Shown piece after piece: positions 1 to 10,124 of a stretch of DNA of 64,000 bases (the stretch's first letter is position 1; each line of letters begins with the position of its first letter). This stretch comes from Diphasiastrum complanatum (Eukaryota; Streptophyta; Lycopodiopsida; Lycopodiales; Lycopodiaceae), in NCBI GenBank assembly GCA_029204225.1, contig CM055094.1, positions 28,754,107-28,818,106 of the forward strand, read 5' to 3'. A program made the translations under genes and the position numbers. The notes under the pieces were generated by a model. That model saw nothing but the letters and a program-made list of their open reading frames with translations, had not been told where the DNA came from and made no database searches.

Positions 1-23
1 CTAAAATAAAAGTATCTAGGCCT

Positions 24-41
24 CTTTCACACGTGTGAAAG
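24..41. repeat. 18-bp perfect palindrome with CACGTG core
   Basis: CTTTCACACGTGTGAAAG reads the same on both strands and has a G-box core (CACGTG). Near-identical palindromes recur in the copia LTRs near 17.3, 17.5, 17.7, 22.7 and 22.85 kb, so this end of the window is probably a remnant of the same LTR family. The rest of 1-153 shows no gene. Confidence 0.7.
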
Positions 42-153
42 GTTAGATCCAAAACTATGTACAAAAATTGCCAATTTAGGCCTCAAACTAGCTAGGAAAT
101 GTTGACAATTTTCACACTCCCTCTTCAACTTAACTTGCTAGTTTTACAACACT

Positions 154-675
154 ATGCTCCAACCTAAGAATGATTTCCATCATGATAATAGATCTCTTCT
201 CAAGTTTTCTAATATGTACAATATGAAGTACAATAACACTACAAAATTTGAAGCCTATAATGAACTTAGGCAGGAATTCAATGATGTTTTTTTAGACCTT
301 CCTGTAGGTTTACCACCAGAAAGGACAGTTGATCATAAAATTGACCTAATACCTGGAGCAATTCCAATTGCACAGCTTCCTTATAGGATGAGTGCATCGG
401 AAGAGGCTGAGGTAAATAGGCAATTACATGATTACCTGAAAAAGGGGTGGGTACAACCTAGTAAGTCTCCTTGGGCATCACCAGTGGTTCTGGTGGCCAA
501 GAAGGATGGGACTATAAGGTTTTGCGTCGACTATAAGAAATTGAACAAGGTAACCGTTAAGAATAGATATCCACTGCCGCGGATGGCTGATCTAATAGAC
601 TATCTTGGTGGTGCTGGGTACTTTACCACGATAGATTTAAGATCGGGCTACCATCAGATACGCATTAAGGCATAA
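154..675 (+). pseudogene. Chromovirus reverse transcriptase, N-terminal part
   Basis: The frame encodes the region before RT and the RT fingers: [20 protein letters not shown], then [29 protein letters not shown] and [11 protein letters not shown], all typical of Ty3 reverse transcriptase, which copies element RNA into DNA in the cytoplasmic particle. It ends at a TAA where the sister copy near 51.5 kb has GAA. A single-base deletion a few codons later moves the rest of RT into the frame of 723-2075. The ATG at 154 is merely the first in the open stretch; the true protein is a polyprotein and has no start here. Confidence 0.9.
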
Positions 676-722
676 GATATACCAAAAACCGGTTTCGAAC
701 TCGCTTTGGTCACTACGAATTT

Positions 723-2075
723 TTGGTGTTGCCTTTTGGTTTGACCAATGCACCCGCAACTTTCCAACAAATGATGAACGATTTGTTCAGGCCATATTTG
801 GGAAGATTCGTAGTGGTATTCTTAGATGATATCCTAGTGTTCAGTAAGACTTTGGCGGAACATAAAGAGCATCTTAGGATTGTCTTGGACATGCTAAGAA
901 GGGAAAAGCTCTTTGCCAAGGAATCTAAGTGTGATTTTTTTGCTAAGGAATTGTCCTACTTGGGGCATAAGATTTTCGAACGGGGGGTGGAGATTGAGGC
1001 TGATCGTATCCAGAGGGTTATTGATTGGCCTATTCTCACCACAGTTCGGGAAATCAAGTCTTTTTTGGGGTTTGTGGGATTTTTTCGTTGGCATATTCCC
1101 CAATTTGTTCGATTGGCATTTCCCCTTACCCAGGCCTTGAAAGGCTATAAGAAGCTAAGTCGAAGGGCTAAGAGTCCACTAGTGGTGTGGACGGAGGATA
1201 TGAATAATTGTTTTGAGTTGCTTAAGAAAAGTGTCACTTCGGCACCAATACTAATCATTGGCGATCCTAATAAGACTTTTGTGGTTAGGACCAATGCCAG
1301 TGATTATGCTATTGGAGCTGTTTTGATGCAGGATGGACATCCTGTGGCTTATGAAAGCAAGAAACTCAATCCTACTCAGTCTAGGTATTGTACCTATGAG
1401 AAGGAACTGTTTGCAATTGTTCATTCCTTGAAAATTTGGCGACATTATTTGTATGGAGCCAGATTTGAAGTTTTGACGGATCATCAGACTCTTCGATATT
1501 TCTGTGATGCTACAGATTTAAAGGGGAGGCAAGCTAGATGGGCTGAGATGATGCAATTATTTGACTTTATACGTTATTGTAAAGGAAGTCAAAATACTCT
1601 AGCGGATGCTTTGAGTCGGTTACCGGTTATTAATCAATTGTGCTTTACTGTTATAGAACCGGAGTTGTTTCAGTCTCTTCAAGGACTATATGAGTCCGAT
1701 CCTTTTTTTGGAAAGTATTCGCAACAAGTACTTTCGGGGGTTGATTCAGGGTTGCAAGATTTCTCGAATCAGGGAAAGACTGAACCGAATTTCCTAATTC
1801 GAAACAGGATTTTGTTTCGTAAAGGAAAGGTGTGTGTACCGGAGAATGACACTGTAAGGTTCCAAATCTTGCATGAGTGTCATGATAGTCCATGCGCAGG
1901 ACATCCGGGTATACAAAGAACACTTGACTTAGTTCGAAGGCAATTTTGGTGGCCTAAGATGAAAAGTCAGGTAGAGGCCTATGTACTTAAATGTACTCAG
2001 TGCCAGTTAAATAAAGTAGAGAGGCTAAAATCTAGTGGCCTATTACATCCTTTAGATATTCCTACCGGAAAGTGA
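723..2075 (+). pseudogene. Chromovirus RT palm, RNase H and integrase zinc domain
   Basis: This continues the same polyprotein after the frameshift. In order: RT palm with the FLDD catalytic motif, thumb (KSFLGFVGFFR), RNase H (ASDYAIGAVL, YEKELFAIV, LTDHQTL, ADALSRLP), then the integrase HHCC zinc domain (HECHD, GHPGIQRTL, CTQCQLNK). The usual first catalytic Asp of RNase H (TDAS) is Asn here (TNAS), and the sister copy shares this, so it predates their split. The frame ends at TGA where Trp (TGG) is expected before the integrase core, a typical C-to-T change on the opposite strand. Confidence 0.92.
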
Positions 2076-2087
2076 GAAAGTATATCT

Positions 2088-2155
2088 ATGGATTTTGTGG
2101 TCGGGCTTCCACGTACAGGGAAGGGCCACGATTCGGTTTGGGTCATTGTTGATTT
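2088..2155 (+). pseudogene. Integrase core start, truncated
   Basis: MDFVVGLPRTGKGHDSVWVI is the first strand of the chromovirus integrase catalytic core, including the first catalytic Asp (MDF). After the next Asp-Leu pair the sequence leaves the integrase family, so the element is cut at about 2155. The open frame runs on to 2468 only by chance. Confidence 0.8.
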
Positions 2156-2249
2156 GTACACGTGTCATGCTAATGATTTGGCCGTCGTTTCACAATTTTT
2201 ATCGCACGTTACCGAAACACTTATACGATTCAGATGCTCTGTATTAGAC

Positions 2250-2258
2250 TATATATAT
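2250..2258 (+). promoter_or_regulatory. Possible TATA box of the 2487 gene
   Basis: TATATATA lies about 230 bp upstream of the ATG at 2487, in the non-retroelement stretch 2160-2486. Nothing else in that stretch could be assigned. The spacing allows a 5' UTR of roughly 200 nt. This is a weak signal on its own. Confidence 0.3.
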
Positions 2259-2486
2259 GAGTGTCGTTTTTCGAGATCAGTTTTGCATATTGAGTCCAGG
2301 AGACCAACCTGCTCCAAAATTAGTACATACAATATCGCTACCACGCGCCCAACCGACGGTTCCATAGTCGCACTGCTCCCCTGGCGCGTAGTTCCGATAT
2401 CCGGAATCGTGTACAATGCATATCCCCATCACGCGTCCAAGTTTACACCGTTTGTGTCCCCGTCCTAACCGGCGCCTCATATCGAT

Positions 2487-4068
2487 ATGGCCTCCTCTTC
2501 TGCTAGTTCGATCTATGATATAGCTCTTAGTTCTTTCCCTGTTCATGCTGAAGTTAGCGACAAACAAGCCCATTTTTTGTCCTATTTCTATTATCAGTTT
2601 GACATAGAGAGATTTGTTATTGAGCACAGGGAAGTTTTTCCCAAACTGTACAAGGATTTTTATGAGTGCTTGCAACAGGGTACCCTTCTGATGGACGGCC
2701 TGAGATTTGTGCATTTCACAGATTTGACTCATGCTCAGCCTAGTGCCAAGCAAAGGCATGATCGTAAGTTTACCAAATTTATCAATCTGTTTAAACGTGT
2801 CATACCCTGTGAGGAACACAATCGAGTATGTCGCTTCGTTCAGGAGGGTATGGCCTTCGTGTTTTTCTTATCTGCTATTATCCTTGACGAGGCAGAATCT
2901 TCTGGGTCGTCTATGATTGGTTTGCCTGTCCCTACTACTCGTGTGGCTTCAGAGGTTTCCATTATTGATGAGGCTTTAGGAGATGCAAAGGAGGCCAGGC
3001 AAGCACAACAATATGATCATGCCAAGGCTCGTTCTTTGTCTATCTCTCCATTATCTACCGTGAGCCAGATTGACCAGAGCAGAACCCTGATGGACCTCCC
3101 TATGTACCATATGGACGATATTGCATTCTTGTCCATTAGCGACATCAGAGACGTAATGGATCTCAAAGAAGATGAGATATTATCTCTTTTGTCAAGGATT
3201 ATTTCTGAATTTAGTGATTTTATTGACTTTGATGATGACGACCTCATAGATGGCATCGACTATGAGGACCAGGAAGAATGGGCAAGTGGCACATATGCCC
3301 TTCAAAGGATATGAGGCTAATATGCCTAGTGAGGAGGAGTTTTTGGCATTTCAGAAAAGGTATCCGCCACCTCCCATATATACTATTACAGCTGACCAGC
3401 AATCGACCATTATTGTTGGTCACAATTTAGAAGCTGCTGGTGTGATCCAAGTTGACGAGGAGGATCTGGTAAGAACAGCTTCTCACAAAAATCATTTACT
3501 ATTTAATGTGTAATTGATGATTGATCTGCTAGTTTGACTAACACTTGATTATGTGTTGTAGAAAATCGTTGAAGTTGATGCCTTTGCTAGCAGGCATGGA
3601 GGACTGAGAGAAAGACAAGGCGGGAGACAGAAGGATGCCTCATTGGCTCATTATTTGAAACATTTTGTAAATAACGAAATTTGTATTCTTCATGAAAGGT
3701 TTTTTGTGAATGCGGGAACCTTAATCATGGCCATCAAGGCCCTATCTTATTTTGCCCAAGGGCATAAATATCCAAAAAATACATATAGAATCATTTTTGT
3801 CAAAAGAAATGTTGCTCTTAAAGTGTTCAATTACGTGCCAGAAAATGTTCCTATGAGATCAATTGCTCTGGCAATTCTATCAGGATATATAGATCTGAGC
3901 AAAGGCAATCCACTCGATTTTTGGATCCGTATGATAGGAAAAAGTTCCTTCATGACCACACAACAAAAATTTTCCTTAGATACAATGAAAAAAAATGATT
4001 GTACTCTTTTCCATTTAATGTATGTAAAATTTGAGAATTTTCGATTACACGCATTTGATCTTTATTGA
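2487..4068 (+). CDS. Unrecognised two-exon gene (frameshifted), convergent with RAG1-like pseudogene
   Basis: I do not recognise this protein. The first frame (2487-3314, 275 codons) is soluble and acidic near its end (a run of Asp around residues 250-255). A one-base frameshift between 3250 and 3314 leads into a second frame containing NMPSEEEFLAFQKRYPPPP. That frame meets a clear intron: CTG|GTAAGA at 3469 to TTGTAG at 3561 (93 nt, phase 0). Exon 2 (3562-4068) continues in the same frame without stops, with the start KIVEVDAFASRHGG. The splice sites and the open exon 2 argue for a real gene of recent decay, or for an undetected second intron instead of the frameshift. Its stop lies only about 155 bp from the stop of the opposing gene at 4223. 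It could be host-derived or the second gene of a DNA transposon. Confidence 0.5.
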
Positions 4069-4222
4069 ATGCCATCAATGGAGAGCAGAGTCAGCGGAGG
4101 GAGGATCAGTTGAGGCCCGTTACATGGTGGTGCATCCACGGGCATCTAATTTTGGCTTATAAATTTACATGCTTTTTTGAATCTTTGATATTCAGTTGAT
4201 CTTGTTGTGTATCAATTTGAGC

Positions 4223-6676
4223 TCATCTATAAAACCATTGGAATAGCTGAATGATGTAACTATTTTTTGAGGACGTTCCACCATGTTGTGTATTTCGATG
4301 AAATGCTGCTCTTGCCTGCCAATGTGATTTCTCCATTTCTTGTGAGGACCATATACTCAAACTGCCATACTTTTTTGCAAAAAATGACGCATGATGCCTT
4401 AGTATGTGCTACAATATCAAAGATTTATGCATTGGTTAGAATCTATCAAGCAAGCTATACTAAAATTATAAAATTGTAAGACACTATTCAAATGTATCTT
4501 ACCATGTAGTGGGTGATGTGATTTGAGCCCCAAGCCACACGAATTGCATCTAAAAACTCTATTGTTGTTTTCTCCAATAGGAGTGCATCTGCATATGAAA
4601 TTGTGTCTTTTCTAAGCACTTCAACCATATTATCGAGCTTTTCCAAACTTTAACCTTCTTTACCCTTGTTGTTCCTTTATCTTCAAAGTCTTATGTTGCA
4701 GAAATAACATCTTTCCAAACTGAGTATTGGATTTTAGACGACTCTTTAGAATGATTTGATAAAAATTGATGAGATTTGACTCCTCCTATGCTAGGTTTAC
4801 TGGGTACGTTTCCTGTTTTTCCCGAAAGTTTTTCATCTTTTTGTATTTTAATATGGCCTTTATGAAGGCCTGCTTTTGACAACACTTCCTCTAATCGAGC
4901 GATTGCTTGTTTTGTTGCTGACTCTGGCTTAGTATTCCATGCAAACAAGATATGAAGATATATTAATTTCTCTATGATCCTCACCTCTCCATGAAGTGTA
5001 CAAATATGCACATTTTGTAAAGGAGTAGTACTGGTTTCCAGTTGGGATCTTCAATATCTCTTGAAACTCTTGTGTTCCTTGAAATGTCATTTGATGATTT
5101 CATACAATATAGACATGGATGTTTCGAATTTGCTCCATGAGATACATTGAACATACATTTCAATGACTTCAAGTCTCCAGCTAAATGCCATTCCACAAAA
5201 AATTCACCTCTTTTAGGAACACTAAGTACTTTTCCATTCATATGATCCTTTATGATATCTGGATAACTTGTTCTGCTAAAAATCCAGGAAAGAACATCGT
5301 GATCCTCCTTGATAACCTGTTCAACATATGGAATCACAAGTTTTTATATATTCAAAACAATTACTAAAAGAAATTGCACATGAATAACAACCGTTTTTTA
5401 CCTGAAAATGTGCTAGCCACCATATGTTGTTTTCTGATTGCACACTGAAGTTGAGATCCCTTGAGTTTGTTGCATTGCTCAATGCTCCATTCATGAGAGT
5501 AATACTTACTCTTTCCAACTTTTGTCCTTTTATAACTTTCGATTCATCTAGCTTGACCACCAAAATAAGTTTGCTCATACTAACACTTGTAATATTATAG
5601 AATTTCACTATAAATCTCAATAAATGATTCAAATCCACAAATAAGTTGCTGGTAGAATTATATGACAAATTGTCAGACTTTAAATTGTAAATCTCATTGA
5701 TGTGAAAAGGGATTCTAATGACGTTTTGCATACCCTTATTCAATACATCTCTCTCCAATCTTATCTGAAAAGGGCAAGGAATGGGAAATTTTCTTACGTG
5801 CAATTGTCCAAAAGCCTCTTTAATAATTTTAAATATACTCGCATATGCCTCCCTGCTAATACCTGAGAAATCACATGCTCCCTGAATTAACGTTCGGTCG
5901 ATTACCTTATCGACCTCGTTCATCAAAGCCTCAGTGACCTTGGACAAGATTCGAGAATATCGATTATTGTCCAATAAAGACTTTGTGGACTTGGTTGTCA
6001 ATACCGAACTCAGTGATTTTCCAATCAGGTCATTGTCCTTCAGATGCTGATTTAAAACCAATGCTAATCTGCAAATGATTATGAAAATCAAGAAACCCAA
6101 ATAGGACACATAATAAATGTCATGCTACTTCACAAAACTAAAATAAAACTGATTCAAATCAAATCCTTACTTGAATGCTTGAATCTTTTTTCTCCGTTGG
6201 CCTCCATTTAACGAAAGCTCATCAATGTCCTTTAGAATTCTTTTTCACTTGTTTCTTTTTAATTTCTTATCTAGTATGCGAGTTTCTTCTTTTAACTGGT
6301 CATTTGATATACGTAATGTTTGAACAACTTGTCGGAATTGATCATTACTTGCATTCAAATTTAATATAATATTATGTAAATGTGCATTATCTTTTTGTGT
6401 TTGTGATAATGTGGTCTCTTTTTCTCTATAGTCAGCAAGCAAACCATTTAACATACATTTTAAACTCTGTATTTTCTGAACAGAGTTTGCAACACCATAA
6501 GTCATCAATCATTCACAATAACTCAGTAAACCGTTTTATCCGTCACACAAAAACTTTATTAATTGTGTGATGGATTGGAATTGTGGAGCTTGCATCGAGC
6601 TCGGATCCAATGGATACAAACCTCCGTCAATCCACAAATCGTAATTCTTTCTTTGGTTGATTCTGTGAGCGACCAT
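4223..6676 (-). pseudogene. RAG1/Transib-like transposase-related protein, multi-exon, decayed
   Basis: Splicing four canonical GT-AG introns-worth of signal gives one continuous protein. Exons (minus strand): possible first exon 6676-6541; 6475-6171; 6068-5402; 5316-4503; 4408-4223. Clear introns are 6069-6170 (102 nt), 5317-5401 (85 nt) and 4409-4502 (94 nt), and all join in frame. Order of features: a coiled-coil N-part with Asn/Gln/Leu heptads; KDIDELSLNGGQRRKKIQAF; VVKLDESKV; QSENNIWWLAHFQ; WHLAGDLKSL followed by KHPCLYCMKS; NVHICTLHGEVRIIEKL; AIRVAWGS; and the tail FHRNTQHGG...FQWFYR. From memory, this order (VK-x-DG-like motif, GGD-K-F then CxxC, a His-rich helix, RRT-x-x-GG tail) matches uncharacterised proteins frequent in cnidarians, sponges and arthropods, and loosely RAG1. 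Damage: TGA near 6244, a frameshift near 5020, stops near 4691 and 4665. Family assignment is inference. Confidence 0.55.
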
Positions 6677-7095
6677 ATCAAGTGGATTCTTTCACTACTC
6701 CTCTTTTAGCTATCGGAGCATTCTCGACAGGGAGAACAATGTGTAGATGAAACTGAGACATTCCGCAAACATCAACTGATGAACCAAAAAAAAAAATAGA
6801 CACTATTCTTCATCCATGGCATACCGGAGATTCTATGTTTATTCTCTCGCTAGTTAAAACGAGGAACACAATCTCATTTTCAAATTTGAAAAAGTTAGTT
6901 AATGAGCGTCATAGGTTCTTGAAGTCGCAGTTGCATGCATCATAATCGTGTCATGTTAACTACACATTACTAATAAGGTTAAGCTAAACTGGACCTGAAA
7001 GTCTGTCGGAGTTTTAAAATCTGGCATTTTTTTTGGTCCTACGTGGCATTTCTTAGATGGCCCTTTTGATGTATGTAACTCCTCTAATGGTTATG
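6677..7095. other. Unassigned spacer
   Basis: I see no gene, LTR or tandem repeat here. It lies upstream of the minus-strand gene and would hold its promoter. A poly-A run (6787-6797) and a poly-T run (7027-7034) are the only notable tracts. No terminal inverted repeat shared with 2160-2480 was found by eye. Confidence 0.4.
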
Positions 7096-7099
7096 TGAG

Positions 7100-7380
7100 A
7101 CAAGACTTATATCTTACCATGCACAACTGATTAACAAACGACACCACAAGGCCTGGCATGACCGTCACCTACGCAATAAAGATCTACACTTAGGTGACCA
7201 GGTGCTTCTTTATACATCAAAGAAGCACCCGGGCAAATTGAAATTCAGAAGTGAGGAGCCGTATATTATTAATAAAGTCTTTTCTAATGGTGCAGTCCAG
7301 TTACAAACACTTGACGGAATATTCCTAGACACTTTCGTCAACGGTGGTCGTCTACGGTAGTATTACGAAGAGTTGTTTTT
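7100..7380 (+). pseudogene. Tat-like Ty3 integrase C-terminal fragment
   Basis: The frame reads ETRLISYHAQ, then HHKAWHDRHL, KHPGKLKFRSE and LDTFVNGGRLR, which is the integrase C-terminal (GPY/F-type) region of the same Tat/Athila-like Ty3 group as the elements at 9-13 kb and 60-63 kb. A TAG sits after GGRLR where the relatives have a coding triplet. Everything 5' of about 7100 is missing. No polypurine tract or LTR could be recognised downstream. Confidence 0.85.
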
Positions 7381-7783
7381 TGTTGACCCAATTTAACATC
7401 TTTTCCCTAGTATCTATTTTACATTTTTTTTTCCTTTTTATTTCCTTGCTTGTAATTCTCATTTTGCATGTCTATTTTTAATAACGTTCCTTGTTTATAC
7501 TTAAAACCATTAATCATGTACTTTCTATGCAGCGCGCATTTTCTTTTTCCTATAAATACTCATGGGTCATGGATGTTCTAGGTCCACAAAGGATAGGCTA
7601 CACCATATGAAATGATTCTCACACTTTTAGCCACCTCATTTCTGTCTAACTGGTATCTCAAGCATACACACATTCCTGGAGATACACCTTTTTCATAAGA
7701 ACTTCTACTCTGAGCCATAGTCATATTTTTTCCCTTGAAGTTCTTCACTTGCATCAAACAGGACCATTCACTCCTCATGGGGT
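7381..7783. other. Unassigned sequence, possibly 3' end of a Ty3 element
   Basis: No gene found. The stretch follows an integrase C-terminus, so it may be the 3' untranslated part or LTR of that element, but no second LTR copy is present in the window to prove it. A plausible TATA-like string (TATAAATACTC, about 7551) would fit an LTR promoter. Confidence 0.35.
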
Positions 7784-8145
7784 TTGTCAAATCTCAACCG
7801 ACGGGATTCGCTCAAATGTCAACCGACGGGTTTTGTCAAATCTCAACCAACGGGATTCGCTCAAATCTCAATCGACGGGATTCGCTCAAATCTCAACCGA
7901 CGGGTTTTGTCAAATCTACCGACGGGATTCGCTCAAATCTCAATTGACAGGATTTGTCAAATCTCAACCGACGGGTTTTGTCAAATCTCAACTGACGGGA
8001 TTTGCTCAGATCTCAACCGACAATTTCTGTCCAATCTCAACTGACAATTTCTGTCAGATCTCAACCGACGACTTCTGTCAAATCTCAACCGATGGATTTC
8101 TATCATATCTCGACCGACGTGACTCCATCACATGTCGACCAACGC
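7784..8145 (+). repeat. 24-25 bp tandem repeat, about 15 copies
   Basis: Units with the core CTCAACCGACGGG repeat about every 24-25 bp (starts near 7795, 7817, 7842, 7867, 7892, 7937, 7962, 7987, 8012, 8036, 8060, 8084, 8108). Copies in the middle are nearly identical and the right edge decays. The long overlapping open frames here result only from the periodicity. The same core occurs at 8838-8985 (+) and 35431-35514 (-). Confidence 0.9.
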
Positions 8146-8837
8146 TTCAAATTCAAAATTCAATGAGCAAATACATCCCATCACACCCAAACCCAGTCAA
8201 CAACATCCATAAATGCCATCACCTCGATGCCATTCGCACCTCAGCGAAGTGCGAATTTTGGAGTTTTCTGCCGACGATCTACTGGCAATTTTCTTGCTCT
8301 TGTACATAATCCTGGCGCTCTCTCGTTCTGTGCATCTGTCATTGCTTCCACACCATCTCCACCGACTATCAGCCATCCTAGTGTGTTTCCCATTGGGAGC
8401 ACCATCACAAACCATCTCCAAACCTAACATCACCAGTGGAAGACAAACCATTTGAAACTTTCGCATGCTGAGGGGCAGTGTCACGCAAGCATTCAACACG
8501 CTTCCGTTACACTATTGAATATCACATTATAATTATAAACACTTTTCTTTCATCATCTCCATACATCCGTTCCCACCGAAAGCTACTTTCCTTACATCTC
8601 CCAATATCTTCACCCCTTCTGCTTCTTCACAAACATATACCGACATCTTCTTTTTTCGAACTTCTACCTTCCATCGTTCTTATCCCACCTCATTTTGTTT
8701 CCCCCCTTTTAGTTCACACCATACTTCGTTTTCCACACATCCTCCACACCGTTCTATCCACACACTTGCCTTCCCAACGTCAGTTCTCCACAGTCCTTTC
8801 CTTTCGCACCATAACTCCCTTCACACAGATTTTCCAT
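8146..8837. other. Unassigned pyrimidine-rich sequence
   Basis: The stretch is rich in C and T on the plus strand, and several short overlapping frames remain open for that reason. None shows a domain. It lies between two blocks of the same tandem repeat and upstream of a Ty3 gag, so a retroelement leader or LTR is likely. Confidence 0.35.
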
Positions 8838-8985
8838 CCCATCTCAACCGACACCCTCCGCTCACATCTCAACCAACACCTTCCTCTCCCATTTCAACCA
8901 ACGCCCTCCGCTCACATCTCAACCGACACCTTCCTCTCCCATCTCAATCAACGCCTTCCGCTCACATCTCAACCAAGACTTCTTA
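8838..8985 (+). repeat. Second block of the 24-25 bp repeat
   Basis: About six units of CTCAACCRACRCC followed by alternating CTCCGCTCACAT or TTCCTCTCCCAT keep the same period and core as the block at 7784-8145, but the linkers differ. The block directly precedes the gag frame of the Tat-like element. Confidence 0.8.
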
Positions 8986-9469
8986 TCCTTATCATCAAGG
9001 GACACCTAACGCGGCACCAAGGTACGTCGCACCCAATCAACCACAACGCATGGCCTTACCTGCTCCACCAAGGCCAGCCAATCAACAAGTGGCCCATGTA
9101 AACTTGACAGCAGCAGAACAAGAATTGCAAATGTCACCTCAATCTGAGCAGCAGCAATGGTACGGACCAGATGAACCATTTATGGATCCTGCCATAAATG
9201 AATATGTATCGGCCTATATAGCTCAAACTCAACGTCAAGGTGGAAGAAATTACGGCTGCTACGGGTGCGGCGAGGGACACAGAATTGCAGAATGTCCCTA
9301 CAAAGGACAATATACAACCTTCTGCCAGGATTGCGGTAATGGACATTGTTTCAAGAATTGTCTATTTAAATTTGGAACCAGTGCACCTCTTAACCTCATT
9401 GGCATACAACAATCAGCAGTTCCAGCAGGGATGCCATCGAAAGGACGACACGACTACGCTCCTATGTGA
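8986..9469 (+). pseudogene. Tat-like Ty3 gag C-terminus with two zinc knuckles
   Basis: A proline- and glutamine-rich linker (PAPPRPANQQ) is followed by two zinc knuckles, CYGCGEGHRIAEC and CQDCGNGHCFKNC. Gag nucleocapsid binds element RNA in the particle. Both knuckles have three residues between the second Cys and the His, not the usual four. The frame closes at 9469 without the matrix and capsid parts, which are not seen upstream. A frame change and a deletion separate it from the protease remains at 9592. Confidence 0.8.
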
Positions 9470-9591
9470 GCTGTTACGGGAACACAGAAGAGGAAGGAAG
9501 TGGCTCCCTCACCACCACCATCGGTCACTGACGACCAACCCTCAACTTCAGCGCCATATCCAAATGTGAGGGAAGAGAGAAGGCAGTACCA

Positions 9592-10119
9592 GTGGTAATG
9601 GACATTCCTGAAACACCCACTGACTATCGAGTTTTGTTGGGACGGCCTTGGTTACGAATTGCACAAGTAGTTCATGATTGGGGGACCGACAAAATCACAT
9701 TTGAGAACAGAGAGCGGGCAGTAAAGGTGGATCCCTCCACATGGGTGGTGAAGCCTGTACCACCCAAAGCTGATGACACTTCTTCCACAACGGACCATAG
9801 CATTGATCGTCCGAAAGCTTCAATGGGTGTTCATTATGATTCACAAACAGATACCGTGTTGTGGACGGATGCATTGGCAACTATTGACTGTATGGCTGGG
9901 CATACATGTCATCCAGATCCAGATTCAGATTTAGAACCCATCGAATTACCACCGAGAGGATTCACCCTTGACACGCCTATCTCATATGGGGTGAACATGA
10001 TAAACGTAGCATGGCTGTCATCGGAACCTATTCAGAAACCTGTTCAAGATGATTTAGTTCCTTGGCAACATGCATTGTCCTATGACGAGGAAGCTGAGCT
10101 GACAGATGAGCAGACCTAG
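9592..10119 (+). pseudogene. Tat-like protease C-terminal half and linker
   Basis: DYRVLLGRPWLR is the conserved C-terminal end of a retroviral-type aspartic protease. The N-terminal half with the catalytic Asp is absent, although the related minus-strand copy at 27.6 kb keeps it. The rest is linker between protease and RT, with GVNMINVAWLS and PWQHALSYDEE shared with the copy near 27.1 kb. The frame ends with a TAG inside the linker. Confidence 0.8.
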
Positions 10120-10124
10120 ACCAC

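Larger units (their letters stand above)
154..2155 (+). mobile_element. Ty3/gypsy chromovirus pol fragment (copy A)
   Basis: This is a truncated chromovirus-type Ty3 element carrying RT, RNase H and the start of integrase in that order. It is the same family as the minus-strand element at 48.4-60.2 kb: the RT and RNase H regions match almost word for word. No LTR, PBS, gag or protease is visible on its left. On its right, homology stops around 2155, just after the first integrase strand. It is broken by a stop, a frameshift and a second stop, so it is a dead fragment. Confidence 0.93.

Noticed and set aside
2277-2819. 180-codon minus-strand ORF
   Set aside because: It overlaps the start of the better supported plus-strand gene and shows no domain.
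2160-7095. Terminal inverted repeats of a DNA transposon
   Set aside because: A shared CGTGTCATG string (near 2161 and 6948) is in direct, not inverted, orientation and too short.
7784-8145. CRISPR-like array
   Set aside because: Units of 24-25 bp are contiguous with no unique spacers, and the context is a plant nuclear retroelement.
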